A DNA stretch of 64,000 nt from Lindgomyces ingoldianus (Eukaryota > Ascomycota > Dothideomycetes > Pleosporales > Lindgomycetaceae): NCBI RefSeq assembly GCF_010093535.1, contig NW_022985176.1, positions 1,080,360 through 1,144,359 of the forward strand, given 5' to 3'. The position numbers were made by a program, and so were the translations under genes. This document shows, piece after piece, positions 44,641 to 55,116 of the stretch (the stretch's first letter is position 1; every line of letters starts with the position of its first letter). A model generated the notes under the pieces. That model had not been told where the DNA came from. It worked only from the letters and a program-made list of their open reading frames with translations, and made no database searches.

Positions 44641-45675
44641 ATGGGACTCAAACGTACCCGCAATACGCACGATGCTGTCGAAGCGGGTCCAGCTCGTCGC
44701 ACCCGCAACAAGGAGCCAGAGCGTCCAAACAAAAGGGCGCGTCGAGCAGCCTCGCCGCCGCCTCCCTCTCTCCCTAGTCGCAATCGCCACCGTGGCCGCC
44801 AGCAAAAATCCCCCGATCCCACGGTACACGTCCGCAGTCCGCCTCACTCCGTCAATTCAGAACCGTCTGCACCGTCAGCAGACGAGTTGAATATTGAGGA
44901 GGGTTCACCTGACGAATACATCGTCAAGGTCAACCACTTGGTGACGTTCGAGGGCACTCTAGTGCAGGGTGCATCGCCGACGAACCTCAAACTTGATAAG
45001 AACATGACATACAACATAACAGAGATGATACCCAAGAGTTTGCAGAAGGCGGAAGCCGTCGCCGAGCAACGCCGCCTTCCCAACCTTATCCGGGAGATAA
45101 AAGCGGAAGTCATTGTCGGAGACGGCCAATATGATATGGAGCGAACGATTGCCACCTTCCAATTCGTCAATGACACGACAATCGGGCCTAAGGTCATCGA
45201 TCTCGACGCCATCGAGGCCATGGCTGAATTCGTCCGGAATTATGCGGCGCGTGTAAGCCCCCCGTCAATGCGGCTCAATCTATCCTCCAAGTTCGGGCGA
45301 TCGTTCAAGCCGCCGAGAACGGAGATATTGGAGCCGAAGATGAAACAGCACATGGCTTTGGAACTGAGCGAGCATTTCAAGTGTCCCGATCGCACTTGCC
45401 TGAATTTCGGGTCGAGCTGTATACAGTTGAATAGCGAACATGTTAAAATTGAGGAGGATCAAAAGACATGGTTTTGTGATCCTGGAATGAGAGAAGACAA
45501 GACGATGGCAACGACCATCTTGGAGCTTGTTATTAGCACGGTCGAGAAGAGGTCGGAGAAGCATCCACAAACAATGGCGAGAGATGAGATAAAAGAAGCA
45601 TTAGCTCAAATGCCCTTTCTGAGAGCGTTTCTACCGCGGGTTCGTCCACTTCCTAGTTTCACTACGTCAAGCTAG
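44641..45675 (+). CDS. Hypothetical protein with basic disordered N terminus (344 aa)
   Basis: A single-exon frame I do not recognise. Residues 1 to about 85 are basic and Pro/Ser-rich with nuclear-localisation-like KRTR and NKRARR motifs. The rest is a mixed alpha/beta region with conserved-looking segments (VGDGQYDMERTIATFQFVND) and a Cys cluster in the second half (CPDRTCLNFGSSC...WFC). That Cys pattern could bind metal, but this is inference. It follows the F-box gene by only 219 bases on the same strand. A nuclear role is likely from the basic motifs. Codon use and the absence of stops over 1 kb argue for a real gene. Confidence 0.7.
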   Translation: MGLKRTRNTHDAVEAGPARRTRNKEPERPNKRARRAASPPPPSLPSRNRHRGRQQKSPDPTVHVRSPPHSVNSEPSAPSADELNIEEGSPDEYIVKVNHLVTFEGTLVQGASPTNLKLDKNMTYNITEMIPKSLQKAEAVAEQRRLPNLIREIKAEVIVGDGQYDMERTIATFQFVNDTTIGPKVIDLDAIEAMAEFVRNYAARVSPPSMRLNLSSKFGRSFKPPRTEILEPKMKQHMALELSEHFKCPDRTCLNFGSSCIQLNSEHVKIEEDQKTWFCDPGMREDKTMATTILELVISTVEKRSEKHPQTMARDEIKEALAQMPFLRAFLPRVRPLPSFTTSS

Positions 45676-46953
45676 GTTCGTGAATGTTACGGACCATGGG
45701 GAATCTGTTTCCGCCTGACTGCTTGTTGCCTTGTGTATTGGCGAGCCTGGCGCTTTCCTGAAGCTATATGGGACGGAATGACATGAAAGAATGTATAGAG
45801 ACAGTCCCTGAAGGCTAGCATATATCGATACCCGAATGGATCAAGGATTAATATCCGCAATCATTCCATGTTCCTCCTTGTAAGCCAGTCAATATAGAGA
45901 TATCACGCGTTTAAATCATGGTGTTTGTTCTCCCTCTATGCATGTTCTGGGTTATGTGGACCTTCCACTTGCTGAGAAGAGCACTTTCCAAAAAGGTAGG
46001 CTTAGCGCTAAATTGCGTGTAGATCCTAAAACGTTTACTTTAACTTCACTTCCTCCCGCCACAAATTTTCTAATCCATTCAATAAGCGACAATATCAGCG
46101 GCTTTTTGAAAGGCATTGTCGTGTGAGCATGGCTCAGATACTTTCTTCGCGCTCCCAAATGAGCACTTTCGCTACTTCTCCAATTCGCCCCAAGCTTCTC
46201 ACAGTGATCAAACCTTTTGAGTAACGAACGGCAGATTCTTTTCTCGTCTAAATAACTGACTCCAACACAGCTCGTATTTTGCAACAGATTCAGCTCAACA
46301 AGAAAACAACATGGAATCGGTCTCTCTTTCAAGTGTCATCGCAGAAACCCTGCTGTCAGCAGTCGCCTTCAATCGGAACGAAACATTCACACTCCTTCCT
46401 CTTTGTTGGCTCAGGGCCCGATTTGTTATGTTTTTGACAGTCTCTTACCACTAGCATGTGCTCCAAATATGCTCCACGTTTCTCGTGTAGAAGTGGCTGA
46501 GCTACACAAGCTGAGTCCACAGCGTCCAATGGAGAAGCTTCCACAGCCGAGCTGAACAAGATCTCCTCAGAGAGTTCGCGACTTTGTTTTCTCTCTGCCT
46601 TTCTTGCCTTGGACAGGGGCCCGTCTGTCGTGGCCTCCTATCCAGCCATTTTCATATTTTGTCTAGGCGTTTTCCTTAAACATACAACCATCAGCCGCCA
46701 TCCCGCCAAAAGTTCGATCGTGATCCCGTTGTTGTGCGGGCACCATCACTTTCTTCGTGGCTGCAGCTTGCGCCTCCACATTCTCGCGTCTGCCTAGGAG
46801 GTCCTGGCCACGTCTTGGGTCGCAGCGTAGCAGTAGATATGGACCTCGGCGTGGACCGTGGCTGCATTCCGGCTTCTCGCCTCTCCTCTAAAGACGAAAC
46901 TTCTCGTCAACGTCTCTTTCGGGTGCTGGATGAGGACCAAGACCACAGAGTAG
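45676..46953. other. Intergenic region, no gene recognised
   Basis: Short open frames on both strands (for example 45,938-46,126 and minus 45,952-46,332) have no domain and are unsupported. A frame at 46,734-47,000 overlaps the start of the next gene in another phase. The last 250 bases probably carry the promoter and leader of the membrane protein gene. Confidence 0.55.
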
Positions 46954-49152
46954 ATGGCGGACGCACTCTCCCGATCGCTATTACCGCCTCAAGGTGGTAA
47001 CTCGAAAACCCGAGGCCCTCCAACAGGCAAAAGAAGTACTCAGAAAACCCCACTGCTGGTTTTCTTATTCCTCGCGCTCTTGATCGGCTGCATCCTCCTA
47101 ACCGTCATCACGCTCATTACTTCTGATCAGGATACTGTTCCTTCGTGGAGGATTCGGCCCTCCATTATATTGGCATTTATTTCAGGACTTTACAGTATTA
47201 TCCTCGGAGGTCTTTTCGGTGTTGGTGTTGCTGTTACGTGGTGGAGAAGTATCCAACATGGGACCACACTCAAACGACTTCATTATATCCAGGCCGCAGC
47301 AAGTCCAAAAGATTTCTGGGGTGGTTTTGCGGCCGGCAGTAGCGCGCGCAAGGTTGCTTCGGCCGCATTTATTGTCTTTGTCGTCAAGTTAGCAGTTGGT
47401 CCCATCAGTCAACGTGCGACAAGAACAAGGACCCAGTCAGTTGCGAGGAACATCGATATGAACATTCACATCGCCAAACAAATTTCAGATGGCTATTATG
47501 GAACATGGGGAGGGTTTAACAGAGTTGATATAGTGCAAGGAATGTTCCTTAACCTCACAATGCGGACCGAGCCCAGGAAAGACTACGATTGCCCGTCCAA
47601 AGGAACTTGCGAAACGCGTATACCCGCCGCAGGACTAAACTACGGTTGCACTTCTGTTTCCGAAACTTTAAATCTGCTCGATGATAAAAGTGTAAATTCA
47701 ACTTTGTTTAGTATCGATATGAATATGAGCGAGGAGTTCGGGCAACCGATGTTGTTCCTGACCATGAAGTATCTCTCCTCTGTAGACGGATCGTGCTTAG
47801 GAACTTTAACAACGGATAGCTGCAGCATAATTCCGGCAACAATTTGGTACCCAATCACCATACAAAACTCTACTCTTACCCTGAACCACAACGACCTACT
47901 CAGTGAGCGTGCCGTAGTATCCAATTACACAACGGAAGCCGACAAGCACACGAACAATCTCACAGCTCCTACTGGGCCACTTCAAGGCCTTTACTTAGGT
48001 CTCGGGACAATCCTCAAAGCTGAAGCGTTCCTCAACAAGTCCGACGGCATGTCGGCCTACACTCCGAGTCTGAAACCACTCCGATCGGCACAATGGCCAG
48101 ACCTGTTCTTCGACACCACCATCAACGCAAATGACTCCACATCTCCGGCGTATGTTCGTGAAAATTGTCCCCTTAGATGGTTTTCGCCAAGGGATTCCAT
48201 TATCCAGTCCTTCTTTGAGTTCTCGTTTCGAAGCGCGTATGACTTAGGTGGTAACGCCGATGAACACTACCAGAACTTCACGGCAATCTTCAGGAGCTCA
48301 GAGCTCTGGTTCTCGACTGATTATGGCTGGCTTGCTGCCACGGTAGTCACCATGGTCTTGGGGAATGCAGCAGCCATGTCACTACTTTGGGGGTGGTGGG
48401 ATCTCGACCGATACGTTTCGCTTTCATCTCTTGAAACTGGCAGGGCATTTGGCGCCCCTATTCTCCTCTCCGCAGGTCCGGAGAAAGAATCAAAAGCCAT
48501 CATTGATGAGATTGGTAACGAACGCGTCGCACACGATGGTGACGAATTGGTCTGGAATGGCACGGTATACGCGTCGGGCCGTTGGGAAGGCGGAACGGTA
48601 CCAACTGTACGAGGGAGAATGGGAGGGAGAACAAGTGGAGATACAGAAGGGAGTTTCAGAAATAGTCTTCGTGAGCTTGAAGGTGAGTCTCCTAATCGAC
48701 ATAGTTTCGGAAATGTGAGGGGTCACTGGCGTGGAATGAGCAGTGTCAGCCATGGTGGATCAGGCAGCAGCTCCGCCTCCTTTGAACATAGTCTTGGTGT
48801 CAGCACGAGGAAGTGGTTTGGTGGACCGGAAGGTGGAGGGACGGTCAAGCATACGAGACAAAGATCTGGCAGTGGAAGTGGCCCTGGGACGCCGATGCTA
48901 CCTCTTAGTCTTACGCCTGCCAGTGGGATAGGTGCAGAACCGAGTTCGAGGGGTTCGGCTGTGGGGAATGAGAGCTCGCAGTTACCACCAATAAAGTCGA
49001 GTGGGGGTTTGCAGATACCGCCGCTGAATGTTGGGGTTGGGACGAGGAGGGGGAGTGCAGGCGAGGGAAGCGGGACTGGGAGTGGAGCGAGTAGTGGGAA
49101 GAGACCGTTGAGTTTGATTGTGGAGAGAAATTCGCAGTCGCCTCAAGATTAG
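46954..49152 (+). CDS. Multi-span fungal membrane glycoprotein of unknown function (732 aa)
   Basis: A single exon. Hydrophobic segments lie at about residues 33-56 (LLVFLFLALLIGCILLTVI), 70-95 (IILAFISGLYSIILGGLFGVGVAV), 130-147 (weaker) and 458-480 (AATVVTMVLGNAAAMSLLW). Between the third and fourth is a 300-residue loop with paired Cys (DCPSKGTCETR...GLNYGC) and many N-x-S/T sites, so it is probably outside the cell or luminal. After the last helix comes a 250-residue Gly/Ser-rich disordered tail, presumably cytoplasmic. The WWRSIQHGTTLKRLHYI motif after helix 2 resembles a widespread fungal plasma-membrane family whose function is not known to me. No enzymatic motif is visible. The start is the first Met of the open frame. 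Confidence 0.82.
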   Translation: MADALSRSLLPPQGGNSKTRGPPTGKRSTQKTPLLVFLFLALLIGCILLTVITLITSDQDTVPSWRIRPSIILAFISGLYSIILGGLFGVGVAVTWWRSIQHGTTLKRLHYIQAAASPKDFWGGFAAGSSARKVASAAFIVFVVKLAVGPISQRATRTRTQSVARNIDMNIHIAKQISDGYYGTWGGFNRVDIVQGMFLNLTMRTEPRKDYDCPSKGTCETRIPAAGLNYGCTSVSETLNLLDDKSVNSTLFSIDMNMSEEFGQPMLFLTMKYLSSVDGSCLGTLTTDSCSIIPATIWYPITIQNSTLTLNHNDLLSERAVVSNYTTEADKHTNNLTAPTGPLQGLYLGLGTILKAEAFLNKSDGMSAYTPSLKPLRSAQWPDLFFDTTINANDSTSPAYVRENCPLRWFSPRDSIIQSFFEFSFRSAYDLGGNADEHYQNFTAIFRSSELWFSTDYGWLAATVVTMVLGNAAAMSLLWGWWDLDRYVSLSSLETGRAFGAPILLSAGPEKESKAIIDEIGNERVAHDGDELVWNGTVYASGRWEGGTVPTVRGRMGGRTSGDTEGSFRNSLRELEGESPNRHSFGNVRGHWRGMSSVSHGGSGSSSASFEHSLGVSTRKWFGGPEGGGTVKHTRQRSGSGSGPGTPMLPLSLTPASGIGAEPSSRGSAVGNESSQLPPIKSSGGLQIPPLNVGVGTRRGSAGEGSGTGSGASSGKRPLSLIVERNSQSPQD

Positions 49153-50712
49153 AGGGGTTGGAATTGGGCGGAGTGTTATAGGACTATGGATGGGTGAAGG
49201 GATCTTGGAGTGATGATGTCTGGACGCTTTGACTAGCATTTCTTGCGGGTTGTTTTGGAGTCTGGAGTTAGGTTGTTCTGATATAGAAGGGGTTTGTGCT
49301 TGCTCTAGCACAGGTTTCGTGCCGCGGCTTTTCCTTCTTTCCTTCATAATTGTGTCCCACCCGCGTTGAATCTCTATGTGAGCCTATTATATTATATCAC
49401 TACTCTTAATTTCCTGTCATATCGTGCTCGCCGAGCCCTACCACAAGTTACTCCCTATCATCGTCTTCTCCATTCCCATTAATATTATTAAGCTCAGCTT
49501 TACTCTCCTGGAGCGAAATACGTTTGGATCAAGAACATTATTTGGGAGGCGTTTGGAAGGTACCCGTGGCGGCAAAATGAGAGTGAAACGGTACCAGTTA
49601 CAAAATCCCGGCTCGTGAGCCGCCTAGCGAAAGCTGAACAAGCCGTGTCACAGAGACTTCTAGAAAGGACGGTTGGAGGTAAATGATAGCGCAGAGGTGT
49701 GATGCTCACAGTTATGCGTCGGAGATAGATTGTTCCGATCGGCGCTAAGTCTAGTTAGGGAGTGTCCCAATCGTAAGCAGGGTGGATCTCAAAAGTCAGT
49801 AAAAGGGGTGTCCTGTTTGTGGGGGCCACAAGAGAAGATGGAGGGAGAGTAGGACGCATTTCCGAATCAGGTATCCTCATGCTGCAAACGAACAAACGCT
49901 GGAAGGGGGCTAGGGTCGAGTCCACCCCTGCAATCTGTGGCGCTATCCACGAGCTTAAGCTAGTGAAGCTGAAGTTCAGCGTTGTTTTATCATCGGTTTC
50001 TGTGTGCAGCTTCCGACAGGATTGGTCGGGTTGAAAACAGGCTACAATATATATATGTGTGTATATTGGTGTTGCACTGTGACCTGGATTCTAAACCATC
50101 GGAGGTTTGTCTTGACCTCACTTGTTGTCGTGGGTCCATAATAGAATTGATAGAATGCTGGAATTTTACAAATCAAGACCCTTCCAAGATGTGGATCCGT
50201 CGGCCCCTCCTTACCTGCGTGGCTGACCATCTGTCGACAGCTTGAGGTTCCTAAGTTTCCTAGAGATGCAGATGTAAAGCGAGACTCAGGGTTAAGAGAA
50301 GATCTGAAAAGCCTTGGATGATACATATTTTCACTTCCGTGCCCGAGGAGGCTAGAGCACAAGCTCAATGTACTTTGACTAGTCCACACATACCTACACA
50401 CCACTTTTCTCCCAATGTCTTGATGGGGAGTTTTCAAACATGGACAGCATACCACACCACACTTATCCTACACATAGCGAACAGGAAAGGTAAACAGCAA
50501 GAGCCTTCAGACCAGAAATGCCCTCGCTGGAAGTGGACAGAGAGACAATGCCACCAAACGCCGTGCCACACCAGACCATATTACAAGTAACCTTCCATCC
50601 GTCCCTCCCAAATGCAATAATATCAAAAGAAATTGAATACGAGAGCACTGCCTGCCATATATCCCATAATTCGACCAATTACCCCCGTCCTCCAGACGAC
50701 CAAAGCGTCTAT
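49153..50712. other. Intergenic region between convergent genes
   Basis: Only short frames without similarity occur (49,424-49,618; 49,819-50,034; minus 50,042-50,455). The 3' ends of both flanking genes must lie here. A short TA/TG run sits near 50,045-50,065. Nothing else is recognised. Confidence 0.55.
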
Positions 50713-52053
50713 CTACAGCCGCCTCGGCTCCAGCCTCTCCGCCATTTGAACTTCCGAGACAGCGAAACCGGGTCGCCAGGCTGGATGGATATCGCTTACA
50801 CCTGTGTGGCTCGGAGCTGTGGACCTCGGCGCTGCTTCTACGACGTAGGACACCCCGTCATCGGAGACATAGCTTGGGGGTCGAGGACCTTGGGTTTGAT
50901 GCTCTGGCTCTGCAGGCTCGGACACAGAACCGTTTCGGGAGTTGGGGTGGGAGGAGGAAGGGGCAGTGTGGCTTGAGATTGGATTCGGGTTGGTAGTGTT
51001 TTCAACGCGTTGCCAGTGCAGGAGATTTGGATCGACGCGCACGCTCGAGCGCCAGAGTCCGTATGCAGGTGGGGGATGCAGGACTTTGACTTTCTCCTCG
51101 TCTTGGGGTTCGTCAGCGGAGGCGTCGGCATCAGCGTCGCCGAGTTCTTCGTCGCGAGCAAGATGCACGCGGATGGGACGGATGGGTTTGAAACCTTCCG
51201 GCCCAGTCATGCTGGGAATACGGGGTCCTTCTTCTTCTGGATGGAGTGCGAGCATACAGAGACGGATTAATGAGTGGCAGAAGAAGATTGTGGTGCCGAG
51301 GACTACCATGATGAACAGGACATGGACCTCTTGACCGAGCGATTTCCTTGTGAGGGCGAGTGAGAGATCTGGAAGGGGGATCAGTAAACTGCATGGAAAG
51401 AGGAGAGAGGGGGTTGGCTTACAGATTGTCAACACGGTTATGAGGAAAAGGCCGGATATCAGACACGCGTAACATTTCCCTCGAGTGGCACGGCTTCTCA
51501 TGAAAGAGAAACAAACACCTCGTTCTTTTCGTCTGCGCACCCAATGTGTGGCTCTTGGCTCTCTGTGCTTTCTTCTTCGGCGATGTCGTCGTCGTCGCCG
51601 GCCATGCACCTCCTCTTGGAGTTGTTCTGTTTCGGGGTCTACGCTTCTGCCGTACTCGAGTGGTACGTCTGCTGGGTGCCTGCTACTGTACACGGCTTCA
51701 GGTTCTCGCGGGTGCGTGTCCAATGGCGCAATGGCAGCAATATATGACCCTGCTGTGTGGTGTGAGCGAAGAGGGGATCTCGAGTCGCTGGAGTCGCGGG
51801 GTGCATCGTTGTCCGGTACGACAATGGGGTTGGGAGGAGATTGCGGTCGACGCAGGAAGCCGAGAAAGGGAATTTTTGGAGTATTGTTGTTCGATGGAGG
51901 AGGCGAGTTCGAGTACACTGAGGAGCCATTGATCATCGAGCGCACATTGGTATGAAGTGTACTGAATTGAAAAGAGGATATAGATGCTGGAGAGTCGTGG
52001 GGCTGGTCAGGTCGCGGTGACCGATGGAACGAAGGTAGCGAAGGGAGAGGCAT
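50713..52053 (-). CDS. Conserved fungal two-helix membrane protein of unknown function
   Basis: Joined from 52053-51423 and 51368-50713 (428 aa). The 54-nt intron (GTAAGC...TTCCAG) links VLTI to YLSLALTRKSLGQE and restores a continuous first helix. Residues 1-190 are disordered with a very basic patch (HGRRRRRHRRRRKHR). Two hydrophobic helices follow (about 195-216 and 225-248; VLFIMVVLGTTIFFCHSLIRL). After them comes a segment that looks strongly constrained (LHPEEEGPRIPSMTGPEGF...IRVHLARDEE) and then an acidic, Pro-rich tail. Such constraint just after the second helix suggests a cytosolic binding site. I recognise the family only as conserved in filamentous fungi and do not assign a function. 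The intron has no in-frame stop, so retention would insert 18 residues. Confidence 0.82.
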   Translation of the reverse strand: MPLPSLPSFHRSPRPDQPHDSPASISSFQFSTLHTNVRSMINGSSVYSNSPPPSNNNTPKIPFLGFLRRPQSPPNPIVVPDNDAPRDSSDSRSPLRSHHTAGSYIAAIAPLDTHPREPEAVYSSRHPADVPLEYGRSVDPETEQLQEEVHGRRRRRHRRRRKHREPRATHWVRRRKERGVCFSFMRSRATRGKCYACLISGLFLITVLTICKPTPSLLFPCSLLIPLPDLSLALTRKSLGQEVHVLFIMVVLGTTIFFCHSLIRLCMLALHPEEEGPRIPSMTGPEGFKPIRPIRVHLARDEELGDADADASADEPQDEEKVKVLHPPPAYGLWRSSVRVDPNLLHWQRVENTTNPNPISSHTAPSSSHPNSRNGSVSEPAEPEHQTQGPRPPSYVSDDGVSYVVEAAPRSTAPSHTGVSDIHPAWRPGFAVSEVQMAERLEPRRL

Positions 52054-53376
52054 TGCAAAAGTAAGGTAGGTTTGAAGTCTACCAGGCTCTTGCGTCAGGC
52101 CGTTCTGGTTGTCAGAATATGTAGGGCCTAGTGCCCCAACTGTTGAAGAGTATTGTGTTCCCTTATATTAATTCCTCGCCGTCCCTGCCTAGACAGCAGT
52201 GTGTTGATGTCTTGCTCAACTGCAATTATTGGCGAATGAATGCGTAGAACTGCCAGCCATGCGCATGCTCTCCAGGAAGCCGCGAACAGCTGTCAGGTAT
52301 GTTTGTCGTCCAAAGAAGTAGATTGACTGGAGCCCGCTCAATGTCACGAAAAAGAGTGCATGTCGACCGTTGGCTAGTGTCGAAGAATAGCACGTATACT
52401 CGAATCGAAAGAAAGGCGTAGACCTGTAGCACGACCCTGTGGTGGGCGTGGTGTGAGTTAGCAGATACAACCCTCCACCGCCGTGGGGAAGAGCTCTGGG
52501 CCGAAAAGAAGTCGTCCAGCAGCTGGCGGCCAAACGAAAGACAATGGTTAAAGAGAGTCGAAACTGGTGGTCAACAGCACAGCTTCCAATAGATAGGACT
52601 TAAAGAAAAAAGACATGGGAGAAGGAGAGGAAGTCGCACGAAGGGCTGCAAGGACGGTCGTGACTGGAGCTCGCGATAGCAGCCAGCATTGCGCGCCAGG
52701 GCCAACTCTGCTACAAGCGGCGTATCAGCAGTCGGCTGGGAGCACATGAAACCAGCGAGTGTTCAGGCGTGAGCCAGCCCTTCCTGCACCTCACGGCTCA
52801 TCTGGCGACCAGCGCTGCGTACGAATTGCCGTTTCAGGACGCGTTCGTTCAGAAAAGGTGCAGATGTCAGCATCGTGAGGGTTGAGATGCGACGTGAAAC
52901 AACAGGGTGCGCGTTTTGATTGGCGCTTGGCGTGCTGGAATCTATTCCAGACTTCACGCAAGCGCTGCCAATGATACTGGGACGACCGTCCCAGTCCTCG
53001 ACAACAGGCCTGCAGCCATCGATAAAGTCACTGTCCAACCCTCCATGATCAAGGCGGCATGAACCTCGATAGTGACTAAATCTCCAAGTATCTGATATTT
53101 CGGTCGACAGCTTGGATTTGCGTGTCGTTGTACGACAAGTATACACAAGTTCGTGTCCCCTGGCGCATTTTCGTTGTTCAGAACTCGCCAACACTAGGAC
53201 CCTGTCTCTGAGCACTTCACGTCGCACCGATGTGTCCAGCCTGTAGGTGCGGCCCCTGTGACATGCATGGCGTCCGCCGAACGATCCCCCCGCGCTTTGC
53301 GACTGCATCCACTGTGGAGTAACCAAAAGATCTATTCTCAACCACCGCTCTGAAGCCATGTTTCTCAATAACCTCC
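52054..53376. other. Intergenic region, both neighbours on the minus strand
   Basis: It carries the promoter of the two-helix membrane protein and the 3' end of the U5-40K gene. The 226-codon minus frame at 52,763-53,443 is not accepted as a gene, because its first codons overlap the last U5-40K exon in another phase and the rest has no similarity. No other feature is visible. Confidence 0.55.
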
Positions 53377-54816
53377 TCACTTGCCTAGTTCCCCGAGCAT
53401 GAGCGTGCGATCCGAAGACGCAGAAAGTACTACAACAAGCCAAGTCAGCCTAATCCTTGATCGTTTTGCGCACGTCGTGTATTGAAACAGCCTCATGGAA
53501 AGTCCTGCTACCTGAGACGGCAGCCTTCTTTACCATCGAACCGGTTCATCCGGTTATCTTGGTACATCTCGACAGCTTTAACTTCAAAAGGCTGGGACTG
53601 TGGCGTCTTGGGGCCAAGAATGGTGTGGAAACAAGACCATAGACTGGCACGACTGGCTGGCCAGAAGGGGGAAGAAATTTCAACCTACTTATGGGCTCGT
53701 CCCGAGGCGAGAAGCGGACATCGTTCACTGCTCCGCGATGACCTGGAAGTTTGTTCAAGAGTTTCTTGGTACGTGCGTCCCAGATGGCTACGCTCCCATC
53801 ACCACTTCCCGCGGCTATCCTTTCACCTTTGATGTCCCAGCACGCCCTGAGTAGATTAGGTTCCATCCCTCGCTGTGCGCCGTCATAAGTGAGTATGCGT
53901 CGATCGGCTGGAGCGAAAGGTCTGATGTCCCAAGTGCGAACCGTGGAGTCATGTGAGTTCGAAAGTAGCGACTGGCCGTCCGGAGAGATTGCCAATGAAG
54001 TAACGGTATCTGTATGTCCAAGCAGTGCATATGTAACGGCCTTTTTACGGAGATCCCAGACTTTGATGTCGTTGTCGATGCTGCCCGTGAATAGTTCGTT
54101 GGTGTCGGAGTTCAACGCAATTGCTGTGATGGGAAACTCGGTCGCGATGTAGTCTATGGCTTCTTTCATTCGCGGATCCCAGATCTACCATTGCTGTCAG
54201 CGCGATTCCGTCTCTGTTGGGAAGGGGGGACCTACTCCGATAGACCCATCATCCGAGCCGCTGACAAGTAACTCTTCGCCGCGCTTTCGAACATCCATGC
54301 AGTTGATGACTTCTTCATGACCAGGATGCCGACGTATCCTCTGGCCAGTTTCGGTATCCCAACTCGCTAACTGCATGTCGGCCGAAGCTGAGTACAGCAC
54401 CCTTGAATCACGCGACCAATGTAGGTCCAGCACGGCTTGTTTGTGCCCACTCAAGACGCCGAAGTTATCGCAGGCGCCAGATGTTCGCCATAGCACTAAC
54501 CCCCAGTCAGGGCGAGAGACAGGTGGATCAGGAAGGAGAACTGACATATGGATCGGTCCATAGAGCCTGAGGCGATGTATTGGCCCGTCGGGTCGAATCG
54601 AGCAGCGAACACCTCTCCAGTGTGGCCAGCCAATTCCATGACCGGCGACTGAAGAGAGGAGAGGCGCGGGACAGCCTGTATGAGCTCGCCATTTTGCACC
54701 GGGCCGTTCACCACTGCCACCTGAGAGTTTCCCCCAATATTTGCGTCCGACTTGGCGCGTTTGACTAATTGCGTTGAGCCGAAAGAGTCAGCGGCAGGAC
54801 GCTTTCCGGCAGACAT
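53377..54816 (-). CDS. SNRNP40: U5 snRNP 40-kDa WD40 protein (SNRNP40 / Spf38-Cwf17 type)
   Basis: Joined from 54816-54546, 54495-54236, 54184-53689 and 53429-53377 (359 aa, close to the human length). Seven WD40 repeats make a propeller. Visible blades include ELAGHTGEVFAARFDPTGQYIASGSMDRSILLW, VLSGHKQAVLDLHW...SWD, IKVWDLRKK, TVRTWDIRP and SVAIWDARTKKLLNKLPGHRGAVNDVRFSP (each quoted in part in the family). The protein is a stable part of the U5 snRNP and acts in pre-mRNA splicing in the nucleus. The last 17 codons (ILSASSDRTLMLGELGK) lie on a separate 53-nt exon after a 259-nt intron, the longest intron seen in this window. Without that exon the last blade would be incomplete. BET3 is divergent, 300 bases away. 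Confidence 0.93.
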
Positions 54817-55116
54817 AGCGAAGACTGCGTTATTGAACGAGCGAAGTACGCTATAACGTGAGTGCGTAGTGTTGGAGGCATGGGGTGGGAGTCCAAAGCC
54901 TGTTGGTCTCCCAGACTTTCTCGAGCGGCTCTTTCCGCGCATATTGAGCTAGCCCGAAAAGGCAACGCCAGCTTCTCTCACACTCTAGTTGCTTTCATCG
55001 CCTGGGACCCCAACTTTATATCGACGACCCCAACACCACCCCACACTTGCACAATCTAACTCCACGATTTCCGCATCCCCACCAGGGCGGAATTACCACG
55101 AAGTTCTCTAGCCAAC
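54817..55116. promoter_or_regulatory. Compact bidirectional promoter of the U5-40K and BET3 genes
   Basis: Exactly 300 bases separate the two start codons. The stretch must contain both promoters and leaders for two housekeeping genes. It is moderately GC-rich with no TATA box in the expected position for either gene. Confidence 0.65.

Noticed and set aside
52763..53443. 226-codon minus frame
   Set aside because: Its beginning covers the last U5-40K exon in a different phase, and the remainder has no recognisable domain.
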